Positions 24,181-35,236 of a stretch of 64,000 bases of DNA are shown in pieces. The notes under the pieces are model-generated. The model saw only the letters and a program-made list of their open reading frames with translations, made no database searches and had not been told where the DNA came from. Position 1 is the stretch's first letter; each line of letters begins with the position of its first letter. The stretch comes from Bathymodiolus brooksi (Eukaryota > Mollusca > Bivalvia > Mytilida > Modiolidae), in the NCBI GenBank assembly GCA_963680875.1, contig OY804579.1:50544036-50608035 (forward strand), given 5' to 3'. The translations under genes and the position numbers were made by a program.

Positions 24181-26071
24181 TGTGTAAATAAACCAGATTC
24201 TTGTGTAAATAAACTAGATTCCTGTGTAAATAAACCAGATTCCTGTGTAAATAAACCAGATTCTTGTATAAATAAACCAGATTCCTGTGCAAATAAACCA
24301 GATTCCTGTGTAAATAAACCAGATTCCAGTGTAAATAAACCAGATTCTTGTGTAAATAAACCAGATTCCTGTGAAAATAAACCAGATTCCAATGTAAATA
24401 AACCAGATTTCTGTGTAAATAAACCAGATTCCAGTGTAAATAAACCAGATTTCTGTGTAAATAAACCAGATTCCAATGTAAATAAACCAGAATTATGTGT
24501 AATGAAACAGGATACCTGTGTAAATAAACCCGCATTTCCAGTGTAAATAAACCAAATCATTGTGTAAATAAACCAGATTCTTGTGTAAATAAACTAGATT
24601 CCTGTGTAAATAAACCAGATTCCTGTGTAAATAAACCAGATTCTTGTATAAATAAACCAGATTCCTGTGCAAATAAACCAGATTCCTGTGTAAATAAACC
24701 AGATTCCAGTGTAAATAAACCAGATTCTTGTGTAAATAAACCAGATTCCAGTGTAAATAAACCAGATTCCTGTGAAAATAAACCAGATTCCAATGTAAAT
24801 AAACCAGATTTCTGTGTAAATAAACCAGATTCTTGTGTAAATAAACCAGATTCCAATGTAAATAAACCAGATTCTTGTGTAAATAAACCAGATTCCAGTG
24901 TAAATAAATCAGATTCCTATGTAAATAAACCAGATTCCAATGTAAATAAACCAGATTTCGATGTAAATAAACCAGATTCTAGTGTAAATAAACCAGATTC
25001 CTGTGTAAATAAACCAGATTCCAGTGTAAATAAACCAGATTCCAATGTAAATAAACCAGATTCCAATGTAAGTAAACCAGATTCCTGTGTAAATAAACCA
25101 AATTCCATTGTAAATAAACCAGAATCCTGAAAATAAACCATATTATTGTGTAAGTAAACCAAATTCCAATGTAAATAAACCAGATTCCAGTGTAAATAAA
25201 CCAGATTCTTGTGTAAATAAACAAAATTCTTGTGTAAATAAACCTGATTTCAATGTAAATAAACCAGATTCCAATGTAAATAAACCAGATTCCTGTGTAA
25301 ATAAACCAGATTCCAGTGTAAATAAACCAGATTCCAATGTAAATAAACCAGATTCCCATGTAAGTGAACCAGATTCCTGTGTAAATAAACCAAATTCCAG
25401 TGTAAATAAACCAGAATCCTGAAAATAAACCAAATTCTTGTGTAAGTAAACCAGATTCCAATGTAAATAAACCAGATTTCTGTGTAAATAAACAAGAGAT
25501 CTATGTAAATAAACCAGATTCCAGTGTAAATAAACCAGATTCCTGTGTAAATAAACCAGATTCTTGTGTAAATAAACCAAATTCTTGTGTAAATAAACCT
25601 GATTTCAATGTAAATAAACCAGATTCCTGTGTAAATAAACCCACATTTCCAGTGTAAATAAACCAAATCATGTGTAAATAAACCAGATTCTTGTGTAAAT
25701 AAACTAGATTCCTGTGTAAATAAACCAGATTCCTGTGTAAATAAACCAGATTCTTGTATAAATAAACCAGATTCCTGTGCAAATAAACCAGATTCCTGTG
25801 TAAATAAACCAGATTCCAGTGTAAATAAACCAGATTCTTGTGTAAATAAACCAGATTCCAGTGTAAATAAACCAGATTCCTGTGAAAATAAACCAGATTC
25901 CAATGTAAATAAACCAGATTTCTGTGTAAATAAACCAGATTCCAGTGTAAATAAACCAGATTTCTGTGTAAATAAACCAGATTCCAATGTAAATAAACCA
26001 GAATTATGTGTAATGAAACAGGATACCTGTGTAAATAAACCCGCATTTCCAGTGTAAATAAACCAAATCAT
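24113..26071. repeat. Array 2 block duplicated with 1,891-bp offset (copy 2)
   Basis: Partner of 22222-24180, including the rare AACAAGAGATCTATG monomer (near 23602 and 25493; a third copy is near 28098). Confidence 0.8.
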
Positions 26072-29041
26072 TGTGTAAATAAACCAGATTCTTGTGTAAA
26101 TAAACTAGATTCCTGTGTAAATAAACCAGATTCCTGTGTAAATAAACCAGATTCTTGTATAAATAAACCAGATTCCTGTGCAAATAAACCAGATTCCTGT
26201 GTAAATAAACCAGATTCCAGTGTAAATAAACCAGATTCTTGTGTAAATAAACCAGATTCCAGTGTAAATAAACCAGATTCCTGTGAAAATAAACCAGATT
26301 CCAATGTAAATAAACCAGATTTCTGTGTAAATAAACCAGATTCTTGTGTAAATAAACCAGATTCCAATGTAAATAAACCAGATTCTTGTGTAAATAAACC
26401 AGATTCCAGTGTAAATAAATCAGATTCCTATGTAAATAAACCAGATTCCAATGTAAATAAACCAGATTTCGATGTAAATAAACCAGATTCTAGTGTAAAT
26501 AAACCAGATTCCTGTGTAAATAAACCAGATTCCAGTGTAAATAAACCAGATTCCAATGTAAATAAACCAGATTCCAATGTAAGTAAACCAGATTCCTGTG
26601 TAAATAAACCAAATTCCATTGTAAATAAACCAGAATCCTGAAAATAAACCAAATTATTGTGTAAGTAAACCAAATTCCAATGTAAATAAACCAGATTCCA
26701 GTGTAAATAAACCAGATTCTTGTGTAAATAAACCAGAATTATGTGTAATGAAACAGGATACCTGTGTAAATAAACCCGCATTTCCAGTGTAAATAAACCA
26801 AATCATTGTGTAAATAAACCAGATTCTTGTGTAAATAAACTAGATTCCTGTGTAAATAAACCAGATTCCTGTGTAAATAAACCAGATTCTTGTATAAATA
26901 AACCAGATTCCTGTGCAAATAAACCAGATTCCTGTGTAAATAAACCAGATTCCAGTGTAAATAAACCAGATTCTTGTGTAAATAAACCAGATTCCTGTGA
27001 AAATAAACCAGATTCCAATGTAAATAAACCAGATTTCTGTGTAAATAAACCAGATTCCAGTGTAAATAAACCAGATTTCTGTGTAAATAAACCAGATTCC
27101 AATGTAAATAAACCAGAATTATGTGTAATGAAACAGGATACCTGTGTAAATAAACCCGCATTTCCAGTGTAAATAAACCAAATCATTGTGTAAATAAACC
27201 AGATTCTTGTGTAAATAAACTAGATTCCTGTGTAAATAAACCAGATTCCTGTGTAAATAAACCAGATTCTTGTATAAATAAACCAGATTCCTGTGCAAAT
27301 AAACCAGATTCCTGTGTAAATAAACCAGATTCCAGTGTAAATAAACCAGATTCTTGTGTAAATAAACCAGATTCCAGTGTAAATAAACCAGATTCCTGTG
27401 AAAATAAACCAGATTCCAATGTAAATAAACCAGATTTCTGTGTAAATAAACCAGATTCTTGTGTAAATAAACCAGATTCCAATGTAAATAAACCAGATTC
27501 TTGTGTAAATAAACCAGATTCCAGTGTAAATAAATCAGATTCCTATGTAAATAAACCAGATTCCAATGTAAATAAACCAGATTTCGATGTAAATAAACCA
27601 GATTCTAGTGTAAATAAACCAGATTCCTGTGTAAATAAACCAGATTCCAGTGTAAATAAACCAGATTCCAATGTAAGTAAACCAGATTCCTGTGTAAATA
27701 AACCAAATTCCATTGTAAATAAACCAGAATCCTGAAAATAAACCATATTATTGTGTAAGTAAACCAAATTCCAATGTAAATAAACCAGATTCCAGTGTAA
27801 ATAAACCAGATTCTTGTGTAAATAAACAAAATTCTTGTGTAAATAAACCTGATTTCAATGTAAATAAACCAGATTCCAATGTAAATAAACCAGATTCCTG
27901 TGTAAATAAACCAGATTCCAGTGTAAATAAACCAGATTCCAATGTAAATAAACCAGATTCCCATGTAAGTGAACCAGATTCCTGTGTAAATAAACCAAAT
28001 TCCAGTGTAAATAAACCAGAATCCTGAAAATAAACCAAATTCTTGTGTAAGTAAACCAGATTCCAATGTAAATAAACCAGATTTCTGTGTAAATAAACAA
28101 GAGATCTATGTAAATAAACCAGATTCCAGTGTAAATAAACCAGATTCCTGTGTAAATAAACCAGATTCTTGTGTAAATAAACCAAATTCTTGTGTAAATA
28201 AACCTGATTTCAATGTAAATAAACCAGATTCCAGTGTAAATAAACCAGATGCCTGTATAAATAAACCAGATTCCTGTGTAAATAAACCAAATTCCAGTGT
28301 AAATAAACCAGATTCCTGTGTAAATAAACCAGATTCCAATGTAAATAAACCAGATTCCAGTGTAAACAAACCAGATTCCTGTGTAAATAAACCAGATTCC
28401 TGTGTGAATAAACCAGATTCCTGTGTAAATAAACCAGATTCCAGTGTAAATAAACCAGATTCCTGTGAAAATAAACCAGATTCCAATGTAAATAAACCAG
28501 ATTCCTGTGTAAATAAACCAGATTCCAATGTAAATAAACCAGATTCCTGTGTAAATAAACCAGATTCCTGTGTAAATAAACCTCTTCCTGTGTAAATAAA
28601 CCAGATTCCTGTGTAAATAAACCAGATTCCTGTGTAAATAAACCAGATTCCAGTGTAAATAAACCAGATTCCAGTGTAAATAAACCAGATTAACCTGTCT
28701 AATCTGAATATAAAAGTTGGTCCCCAAAGTGTTTGCTTTAGGCAGGTTTCACTGTTTGTAAGAAACGACTATCACTATTAAATGAATATTAATATTTTTT
28801 TTCTTACCAAAATCAATATTGTACAGCATGCCTGAGAATGCTCTGGTCTTCAATATTTTTAGAGGTAGTAACTGATTAATAAAATATTTACAATCCCTAG
28901 ATTAAAAAAAAGTCTACAAAATGTTATAAAACAATTTATTACTTGAATTTTTACTTTTAAAGTTCATAGATCTACACTTTTAGTCAATTGAAAGTAAAAT
29001 TCAACCATTTTTACATGAAGTTTCTACGTTAATTCCATATA

Positions 29042-29310
29042 AGGGACAGTCATGGTCGTGATCGTATAGTAGTTGGATTTACAACTACCTGTGCAATCAA
29101 ACAGTGCCCATCACCACTGATGTTGTGAGTTCGAATCTCGCTTATGACAAGGTGTACTCGATGCAACATTATGTGATAAAGTTTGTCAGTGACTTGCCGG
29201 AGGTCTGTGGTTTTCTCCGGGTACTCTGGTTTCCTCCATCAATAAAACTGACCGCCACGGTATAACTGAAATTTTGTTGAAAGTGGCATTAAACACCATA
29301 ACCCTAACCC
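29042..29310 (+). mobile_element. Full-length SINE-A (269 bp) with 11-bp target duplication
   Basis: This is the clearest copy in the window. AATTCCATATA flanks it exactly at 29031-29041 and 29311-29321. The head reads TCATGGTCGTGATCGTATAG, and a B-box match GTTCGAATC lies at 29129-29137, indicating a tRNA-derived RNA polymerase III promoter. The body contains ACATTATGTGATAAAGTTTG and AAACTGACCGCCACGG. The tail is CCATAACCCTAACCC, directly abutting the target duplication. Confidence 0.92.
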
Positions 29311-29321
29311 AATTCCATATA

Positions 29322-29621
29322 TAGACTTATTATAAGCATTTTTTAAGAAATTTATGGTCAGTTTTCAAATAAAATTGAAAGACACTCTCCTCTCCCTCCC
29401 CAAACAGAAGGTTCTTTTCAAATGTGACATAATTATATAATATGAATGCAGTTGAAAAAGGCATTACACATTAAAAATGTACTATTAATATTTAACATGT
29501 GCAAAAATTAACAAAGTAAACAAAATCTGATGACAAATCACAGACACAATGTCTCATAATGTAATGTAGAAGGCTTTTGTAACTGGAATGAACTATGTCT
29601 GCAAAAAGAAAAAAAAAAGAA
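29322..29621. other. Non-coding stretch
   Basis: AT-rich sequence without a recognised feature, ending in an A-rich run. Confidence 0.5.
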
Positions 29622-29892
29622 GGTGCCGTTGTGCGTTGTGGTCGCGATCGTATGGTAGTTGGATTCATAACTACCTATGTAATCAGCGCCAATCACCACC
29701 ACTAAAGTTGTGAGTTTGAATCCCCGTCAGGCGAGGTGTACTGATACAACATTATGTGATAAAGTTTGTCAGTGACTTGCGACAGGTCAGTGGTTTTCTC
29801 CGGATACTCCGGTTTTCTCCACCAATAAAACTGACCGCCATGATATAACTGACATATTGTTGAAAGTGGCGTTAAACACCATAAACCCAAAC
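29622..29892 (+). mobile_element. SINE-A copy, full length
   Basis: It has the head GTGGTCGCGATCGTATGG, the tRNA-like middle (GAGTTTGAATC, diverged B box), the AAAGTGGCGTTAAACACC 3' part and the tail CCATAAACCCAAAC. No clear target duplication is seen because the flanks are A-rich. Confidence 0.8.
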
Positions 29893-30222
29893 TAATCTGA
29901 CAAAAAAAAGAGAAAATTGAAATCAACATTGTCACTGAATTATTTCCCTTTGACTGTGTTGAAATGTATATTTCAAGGGTGCTTAGCAACCACAATGAAG
30001 TTCAACAATTTCTTTTCTTTCACTCTCATATTTCAAATAAATAGATGTTTTTTTAAATTGGAGCGTTTCATATTGTGTTTACGATGTGCATCATTTAATT
30101 CAGGTAGGTGTAGTTTGTATTCAGAAAATAAGATATGTCTTTTTGCTACTTGAGACGCTGTTTTCTTTATACCATGGAATGATTTTAATATCTGACATTG
30201 TGCAATTGTATAATAAATTTAA

Positions 30223-30228
30223 TTTATT
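30223..30228 (-). terminator. Candidate poly(A) signal AATAAA for the Kir gene
   Basis: TTTATT on the plus strand, read as AATAAA on the minus strand, lies about 185 bp after the Kir stop codon in AT-rich sequence. This is a positional inference only. Confidence 0.45.
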
Positions 30229-30411
30229 TTATATTTACATACATGCACATTGAAATGAAATATTTACATTATATAAAATATTATGCATGCATATTTTAGA
30301 ATTCAATTACCGGTAAACAAATTTCATTGAATTCTAGTTTTCCTGTTTTAGAATTCTGAAAATTAAAGAAGAAAAAAACTTACATATACTTTCAAGAATT
30401 AAAAATATTTT

Positions 30412-31944
30412 TCACAGTAAAGTTTCTGATTCATTTGTTTGTCGACTTTGAACAGAACTTTCTTGAGAAATTAAATCATCTTCATCATAATCAAAGTCAG
30501 TTTGTGCAAAGCCATGTCTTTTTATCACATAAGGACTGGGAAATTTGTCATTTTTTGTTGATCCGATTGATGTAATCTCCTCATCATCGTCAACAGCTAA
30601 ATTATGGTGTCCCCTATCACCCATTTCTGCTAATTCTTTAGCACTACACTGAGGCGTCTCCATTGGTAATGTATTGTGAAATCTTGAGAAATCAATTTGG
30701 TATTGGCCATTTTCCTTTTGAAAAGTCACTAATCTTTCAAATCTATGTCCCCACAATATTTCGCCAGGAAGATACGAGCTCCTAGCTTGAGTTGTCATAC
30801 CTGTTGATTCTACTATACCTTCCAGTATGACAATAAGTTCAAATTGTTCTCTATGTAAATCTTCTGGAGACATTTCCCAAAAGGGACTTTCTTCATTTAT
30901 CCTATGCACAAGAATAACGGGCCACACTAAGAAAAGTCTATCACGACCCTCATTATAGCCCAAGTCTACATCAAACTGATATAGAGGTAAAACTTCCCCT
31001 TCTTTAGTTATTTTTCTTTTTATCACAACTGCTCTCACATGAGCTTCTACTAAATGAGACTTTCTCATATCACCGACACGTATCAACAAACACAGATCTC
31101 CATCTTGTTGGCATATACAAGCATTTTTACTGAACATCAATGTTTCGGCACGTTTTTTAGGCCGCGAAAGTTTAGCAAAAACTATACCAGTCATCATAGC
31201 TTGGCATATGACACCAAAACATGACTGAATCATCATAACGGTGATCGCTTCAGGGCATTCTTCTGTAGTGTGACGAGCACCATAACCTATTGTATGTTGA
31301 GTTTCTATGGAAAACAATAATGCAGAGGTGAACGAATGCATTTCTTTAACACAAGGTTTCCATTTTGGGTTATTGCTATTTTCTAAATCCCCATGAGAAA
31401 AGCTTATAAGCCACCAAATAACAGCAAATATTAACCAGCTAAGTATGAAAGCTAAAGCAAATAACAGCAGGTTATATCTCCATTTAATGTCTACTAAAGT
31501 TGTGAAAATATCAGCTAAATATCTTCGCCTACGTTTGCGAATATTTGTTTGAGTGATATTCACCTCTCCATTTTTATAAACAAGTCTTCGTCTCATACGT
31601 TTTGAATAATGTCTGTCCGCCCTTCTATGTATCACTGGCCCAGATTTTTGCGGTAAATTTTGAGCCATTAATTCTGTAAAAGATTCCTGAGATCCAATTT
31701 TTGTCTCCATATTTCCATTTTCCAATATATCTGCATCATCAGATGTAGAAGGAAGTCGGCCATTAGGGGGCCCCTCTGCAAATGCAGTATCCATAATGAC
31801 TGTTTCTATCAGTTTAAGGATGCTGGCTAAAGCCTTAGCTATGCCAAAATCTTCTTTTTCTGGTATCTGATCCACTTTGAACGGTATCCACACTGTTTGG
31901 TTGTGGAAGGGAATTACGGAAGGATGAGGTGTAGAACAAACAAT
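30412..31944 (-). CDS. Inward-rectifier potassium channel, Kir2-like (large 3' coding exon)
   Basis: This encodes a tetrameric K+ channel subunit of the plasma membrane, which sets resting potential and passes current better inward than outward. Numbering from the internal Met at 31794-31792 (460 residues): RYLADIFTTLVDIKWR slide helix; M1 about 107-132; SIETQHTIGYG pore with GYG filter (168-172); Cys148 and Cys180 placed for the conserved extracellular disulfide; M2 about 183-207; AKLSRPKKR PIP2-binding stretch; then the cytoplasmic beta domain (SHLVEAHVRA, SSYLPGEILWGHR). Residues matching Kir2.1 E224 and E299 are acidic, but the M2 rectification-controller position is Gln198. The acidic C-terminal tail ends in ETLL, a class I PDZ ligand. 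The frame stays open upstream to a strong splice acceptor at 31945, so either coding continues from an upstream exon or this Met is the start. The stop is TGA at 30412-30414. Confidence 0.97.
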   Translation of the reverse strand: MVCSTPHPSVIPFHNQTVWIPFKVDQIPEKEDFGIAKALASILKLIETVIMDTAFAEGPPNGRLPSTSDDADILENGNMETKIGSQESFTELMAQNLPQKSGPVIHRRADRHYSKRMRRRLVYKNGEVNITQTNIRKRRRRYLADIFTTLVDIKWRYNLLLFALAFILSWLIFAVIWWLISFSHGDLENSNNPKWKPCVKEMHSFTSALLFSIETQHTIGYGARHTTEECPEAITVMMIQSCFGVICQAMMTGIVFAKLSRPKKRAETLMFSKNACICQQDGDLCLLIRVGDMRKSHLVEAHVRAVVIKRKITKEGEVLPLYQFDVDLGYNEGRDRLFLVWPVILVHRINEESPFWEMSPEDLHREQFELIVILEGIVESTGMTTQARSSYLPGEILWGHRFERLVTFQKENGQYQIDFSRFHNTLPMETPQCSAKELAEMGDRGHHNLAVDDDEEITSIGSTKNDKFPSPYVIKRHGFAQTDFDYDEDDLISQESSVQSRQTNESETLL

Positions 31945-31962
31945 CTGAAAAAGAGAGCAAAT
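31945..31962 (-). other. Predicted 3' splice site of the Kir exon
   Basis: On the minus strand, TTTGCTCTCTTTTTCAG directly precedes ATTGTTTGTTC, a strong polypyrimidine-AG acceptor. The ORF upstream of it (to 32016) has Cys/Lys-rich, non-Kir content and is taken as intron read-through. Confidence 0.75.
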
Positions 31963-32797
31963 ATTTGTTTTCTTTCTTTTATCATGTTTATTGCAAAAAC
32001 AAAAACGTCTGAACATTAGTTTTTACCTGTTTATCTGATTAATGTCACAATGAAACCACAAAATACTGGGAAATTTTCCAAAAATGAAAAAAATATCAAA
32101 TTCAATTGCATATTAACTTTTTTGTTAAACGAATTATTAACAATAATTTTACCACTAAAATTCGAATTCCTGCTGCTTCTGTTATCGCAAATAATATTAT
32201 GATGTTGAAATAAAACAACGGAATAGCCATATGCTCCTACTATCTAAGTATTGCTTAATCTCAATTATAAACCATTTCACAATTGCCGTAAGGTGTTTAC
32301 AAATTACTTCTCTTACGGAATAGCATCAATGTAACATTTAATGAATAAATATATAACTATACAATAATAAGCCAGAAATCGATTATTTTCTGGCAGAAAA
32401 AATAAATTTAAAATCCTAATTAAGTAGCTACAATATGATTGAGTTTAATCATGTCATCAAAGAGTACATTCAAATTCCATGAAAAATTACCTACGGGAAA
32501 AACATCTTGCTACAACAATTACTACATGGAGGATACTTTTGTTGATGACTAAGGCCAGGCCACAAAACTAATGGAATGGAAATACTGAGTACAAAATACT
32601 ATTGGATAAGAATTTTGATTCCTGAGGGGGGAACAGAACATCCAAATATAACATGTTATATCAAAGAGGCTTATTTTTTGTATTAAAATATTAAAATAAT
32701 GCAAATACTAATAAAACTGGGTCAAATTTTTTTTTTTTGTTCAGTGCCCATTTAGTAAGAAAGGATATGGATGTAAAGGAATATGAGAGACTATCCA
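31963..32797. other. Probable intron or 5' flank of the Kir gene
   Basis: AT-rich, no ORF or recognised repeat. No convincing upstream exon was found in the window. Confidence 0.5.
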
Positions 32798-32885
32798 ACA
32801 TTACACTTAGACACAAATTAAAGTAAAGGAACAGTGCTTTTATTCCTGTTCTACATTTCACAGTCATAGGATGGTCTTCAACAAT
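32798..32885 (+). repeat. Dispersed repeat fragment shared with 55920-56012
   Basis: CACTTAGACACAAATTAAAG and AACAGTGCTTTTATTCCTG recur as the reverse complement near 55920-56012, with small indels. Class unknown. Confidence 0.65.
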
Positions 32886-33249
32886 GAGAATAACTCATAC
32901 CCTAAAGTGAGTGTGTATATAAAACAGCTTAGCAATTATTTTTGTTTTCAAATGCACATAAATTAAATGTAATTTTCATTTTGTTCATATTTACTTATAA
33001 ATCATGTGTGGACATATGATTATGGAAAGAAAGTTTAAACAGTGCTATATACTGCATGTGGACATGCAATGTCTCGTGTATGAGTGTTTCAACATATCAG
33101 TAATCAGCAGAAAATTGTCAGCGAGAGATCATTTTAATTAGATTTGAAAGCCTTAACAAATTGACCAATGTATTGTGTGCACCACAGCTAGGTTGTCATA
33201 AATATAGACAAAAATGGAAGAATGTGTCCAAAGATACGCTGCTTTCAAT

Positions 33250-33478
33250 TAAACTAAACAGGTATTTTGTGGCAAATCAAGGGGCACAACTCCAAAACAG
33301 AAAAAGCGGTAATATCCGAAATTGAACTTGGCCTTCCTTTTACAGTCCCTGACCTTGTGTATAAATTTCAAATGATTTGCTTCAGGGGAACTTAAGTTAT
33401 TTAGCAGAAACCAAATGTGGGACAGACGGACGTACATGGGTAAAACATAATGCCCCCGATGCCTAGCAGCGGGTACAT
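33250..33478 (-). mobile_element. Pearl-like element fragment (shared with 57530-57740)
   Basis: AAATTGAACTTGGCC, CCTTTTACAGTCCCTGACC, AAACCAAATG and a GACAGACGGACG run are followed by a CCCCCGATGCC...GCGGG hairpin-like end. The same order occurs at 57530-57740. Strand is arbitrary. Confidence 0.6.
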
Positions 33479-33790
33479 AAAATTGGAATTCTCACATATA
33501 ATTAGTACCACAATGTAATTAAAATTAAATCTCCTCATTTGTTTTTTTGTTTGTTTTTTGCTTGGCAGCTGTGTAAAAAAAATGAACAGGTGCGAAGATC
33601 TAATTCTAATTATATTGTACATTTTTAGATGAAAAATAGGCTGCGATGACAATAACATTAATATTTGATATTAATAAAAGAGTATCTCCTGTATATCACA
33701 ATTTTCAATGATTTTTTTTTAATCTGACATCACCAAAATATATAAAAATGCACCATTTTTATGCCTAGAACAGCACAATTAAAAATATCA
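33479..33790. other. Non-coding stretch
   Basis: Poly-T and TTTG-rich; nothing supported. Confidence 0.45.
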
Positions 33791-33912
33791 TGTGATAAAG
33801 TTTTTCAGTCACTTGCGACAGATTGGTATAGTTTTCTCCGTCAATAAAACTGATCACCACGATATAACTGAAATATTTTTGAAAGTGGCGTTATACATCA
33901 TAATCCTAGCCC
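33791..33912 (+). mobile_element. SINE-A 3' fragment
   Basis: Begins within the TGTGATAAAGTTTTTCAGTC part and ends CATCATAATCCTAGCCCC, a decayed telomere-like tail. The LINE 3' end at 33917 follows directly. Confidence 0.75.
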
Positions 33913-33916
33913 CATT

Positions 33917-34118
33917 ACCCACAATTAACATAACAAATAAAATAAGTACATTTTCACTCTATATATGTTTATATATGTAGGTATGCAAGCTGATGCCACT
34001 GTCGCTCCCACATGTATTGATATTATATATATATTACATGTATATTTTTCTTTATGTGTCATAACCATATATTGTAAATGTGTTAGTACCAATAAATATT
34101 GTCTATTGTCTATTAAAA
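33917..34118 (+). mobile_element. LINE 3' UTR, 5'-truncated copy
   Basis: It contains GCAAGCTGATGCCACTGTCG, CTCCCACATGTATTGATATT and ends in ATTGTCTATTGTCTAT. The same sequence lies inverted at 56044-56250, directly downstream of a LINE C-terminal coding remnant. That identifies this piece as the 3' end of that LINE family with a TGTCTAT-type tail. Confidence 0.8.
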
Positions 34119-35236
34119 GATTATTTTCAAAAAAAATTAAATATCGTTAATTTTATACTGTTCTTTTTCAAAGATTTCAATGATATACTTAAATTCTACA
34201 ATTTGCATAAATTAATTAATATAATTCCATTGGAACTTATTTCATATGCTATTATGTAACAAGGAATACAATAAGCTTACATTGTAAGAAACAGTAATTC
34301 CCTTAAGAAATATGATGAGAATGGAATCGTTATCTGTTTCTAAAATTTAAAAAAATTTGACATGGATTCTATATAGAGTTTAAAGGTACCATTAGCACAA
34401 TATCATTAATAATCTATTGTTTCAAATTGATCTGGTTAACCAGTGGATTAATGGGATATTCTAGGATTCGTCTGAGGGTTCAATAAACACACATGTTATT
34501 GTCATTTTAAAATAGTTCTTGATAAAAATAAATATCTAATGATAAATTTCCATTTCATATGACTTTTGTCTGTGTGTAGGCATCGCATGATGTCAAAACA
34601 ATCAACCATTTTGTCTTCTTGTTCTATTTTTAGTTATATTATACACATAATTGACATTTTGTTTTATAGCTATGCATAACATGAACACTTTTTTTCTGTA
34701 TCATTGAATTTCAACTCAAATGTTAAAAATATGGTACTATTTGTTGTGGAATAATTAAAATTTCTCATTGGCCTATTCACTCATTGTAAATTTTAATTCC
34801 TTGAAGACCCTCTTAAGTATGATTGCCAATTTCACAGTGTTTGATTATGAATATTACATTGCAAAGATCTTACTTTACAGAATCAATCATATGGCAAGAT
34901 GATCTACATCTGGTTAAAAAGCAAACATCACGAAAATACATTAACAATATTCACATGAGGAGCACATGGGTGGATTAGCAAACATGCTAAAACAAGGATA
35001 CAATGCTGTGGTCAAAAATGGGAAGGAAGCAATCTGGTGCTTTGTTTATATAATATCTATTTAAGTAATAGCCAATATTAGATTTTATCTGTAAGCACAG
35101 CTCACAAATGTATATCTCAGCCTCTCCTTTAAAACAGGCTTAAAATGTGTAATCTTCTGTAAAATATTTTTCAAATGTTTTTTTTTTATCAAAAACATAT
35201 CCTGTATAAAGAATGAGGGATATATAAATCTTCTTA
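34119..35236. other. Non-coding stretch, nothing recognised
   Basis: AT-rich intron-like or intergenic DNA. Confidence 0.5.

Larger units (their letters stand above)
19566..28690. repeat. Satellite array 2: 21-bp minisatellite, ~430 units
   Basis: The 21-bp monomer is GTAAATAAACCAGATTCC plus a variable TGT, AGT or AAT ending. Variant monomers (AAACTAG, AAACCCAC, CCTGAAAATAAACC, GAATTATGTGTAATG) mark higher-order units. All three minus-strand frames and one plus-strand frame are stop-free per monomer, giving overlapping ORFs up to 424 codons that are not genes. Each monomer carries AATAAA on the plus strand and GTAAATA, which fits the forkhead-factor consensus RYAAAYA. Confidence 0.97.
19508..28754. 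mobile_element. MITE-E copy whose interior is expanded into satellite array 2
   Basis: The left end (19508-19565) reads AGTGATACCTG, TTTAAACCAAACCCTGAATA and further diverged units. The right end (28693-28754) reads ACCTGTCTAATC, AAGTTGGTCCCCAAAG and GCAGGTTTCACTG. Both match, in order and orientation, the two ends of the unexpanded relative at 63035-63211 (TCTGTCTAAACCAAACCCTG, then CACCTGTCTATTCC, AGTTGGTCCCAAGG, ACAGGTCTCACTG). The short TAAACC..ATCCTGT subrepeats inside that relative resemble the 21-bp monomer of array 2. The simplest reading is that the array grew inside the transposon. Confidence 0.75.

Noticed and set aside
5691..28690. CRISPR-like array
   Set aside because: There are no unique spacers; the whole period is repeated. 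The context is eukaryotic with a spliced-type gene and no cas genes.
19426..28727. Overlapping minus-strand ORFs of 60-424 codons as repeat proteins
   Set aside because: All three minus frames are open because of the 21-bp monomer. The overlapping translations LFTQESG, YLHRNLV and FIYTGIW are the same DNA in different frames.
31945..32016. Coding sequence of the Kir channel upstream of 31945 (MFRRFCFCNK...)
   Set aside because: It lies beyond a strong splice acceptor and is Cys/Lys/Arg-rich without Kir similarity, so it is more likely intron read-through.
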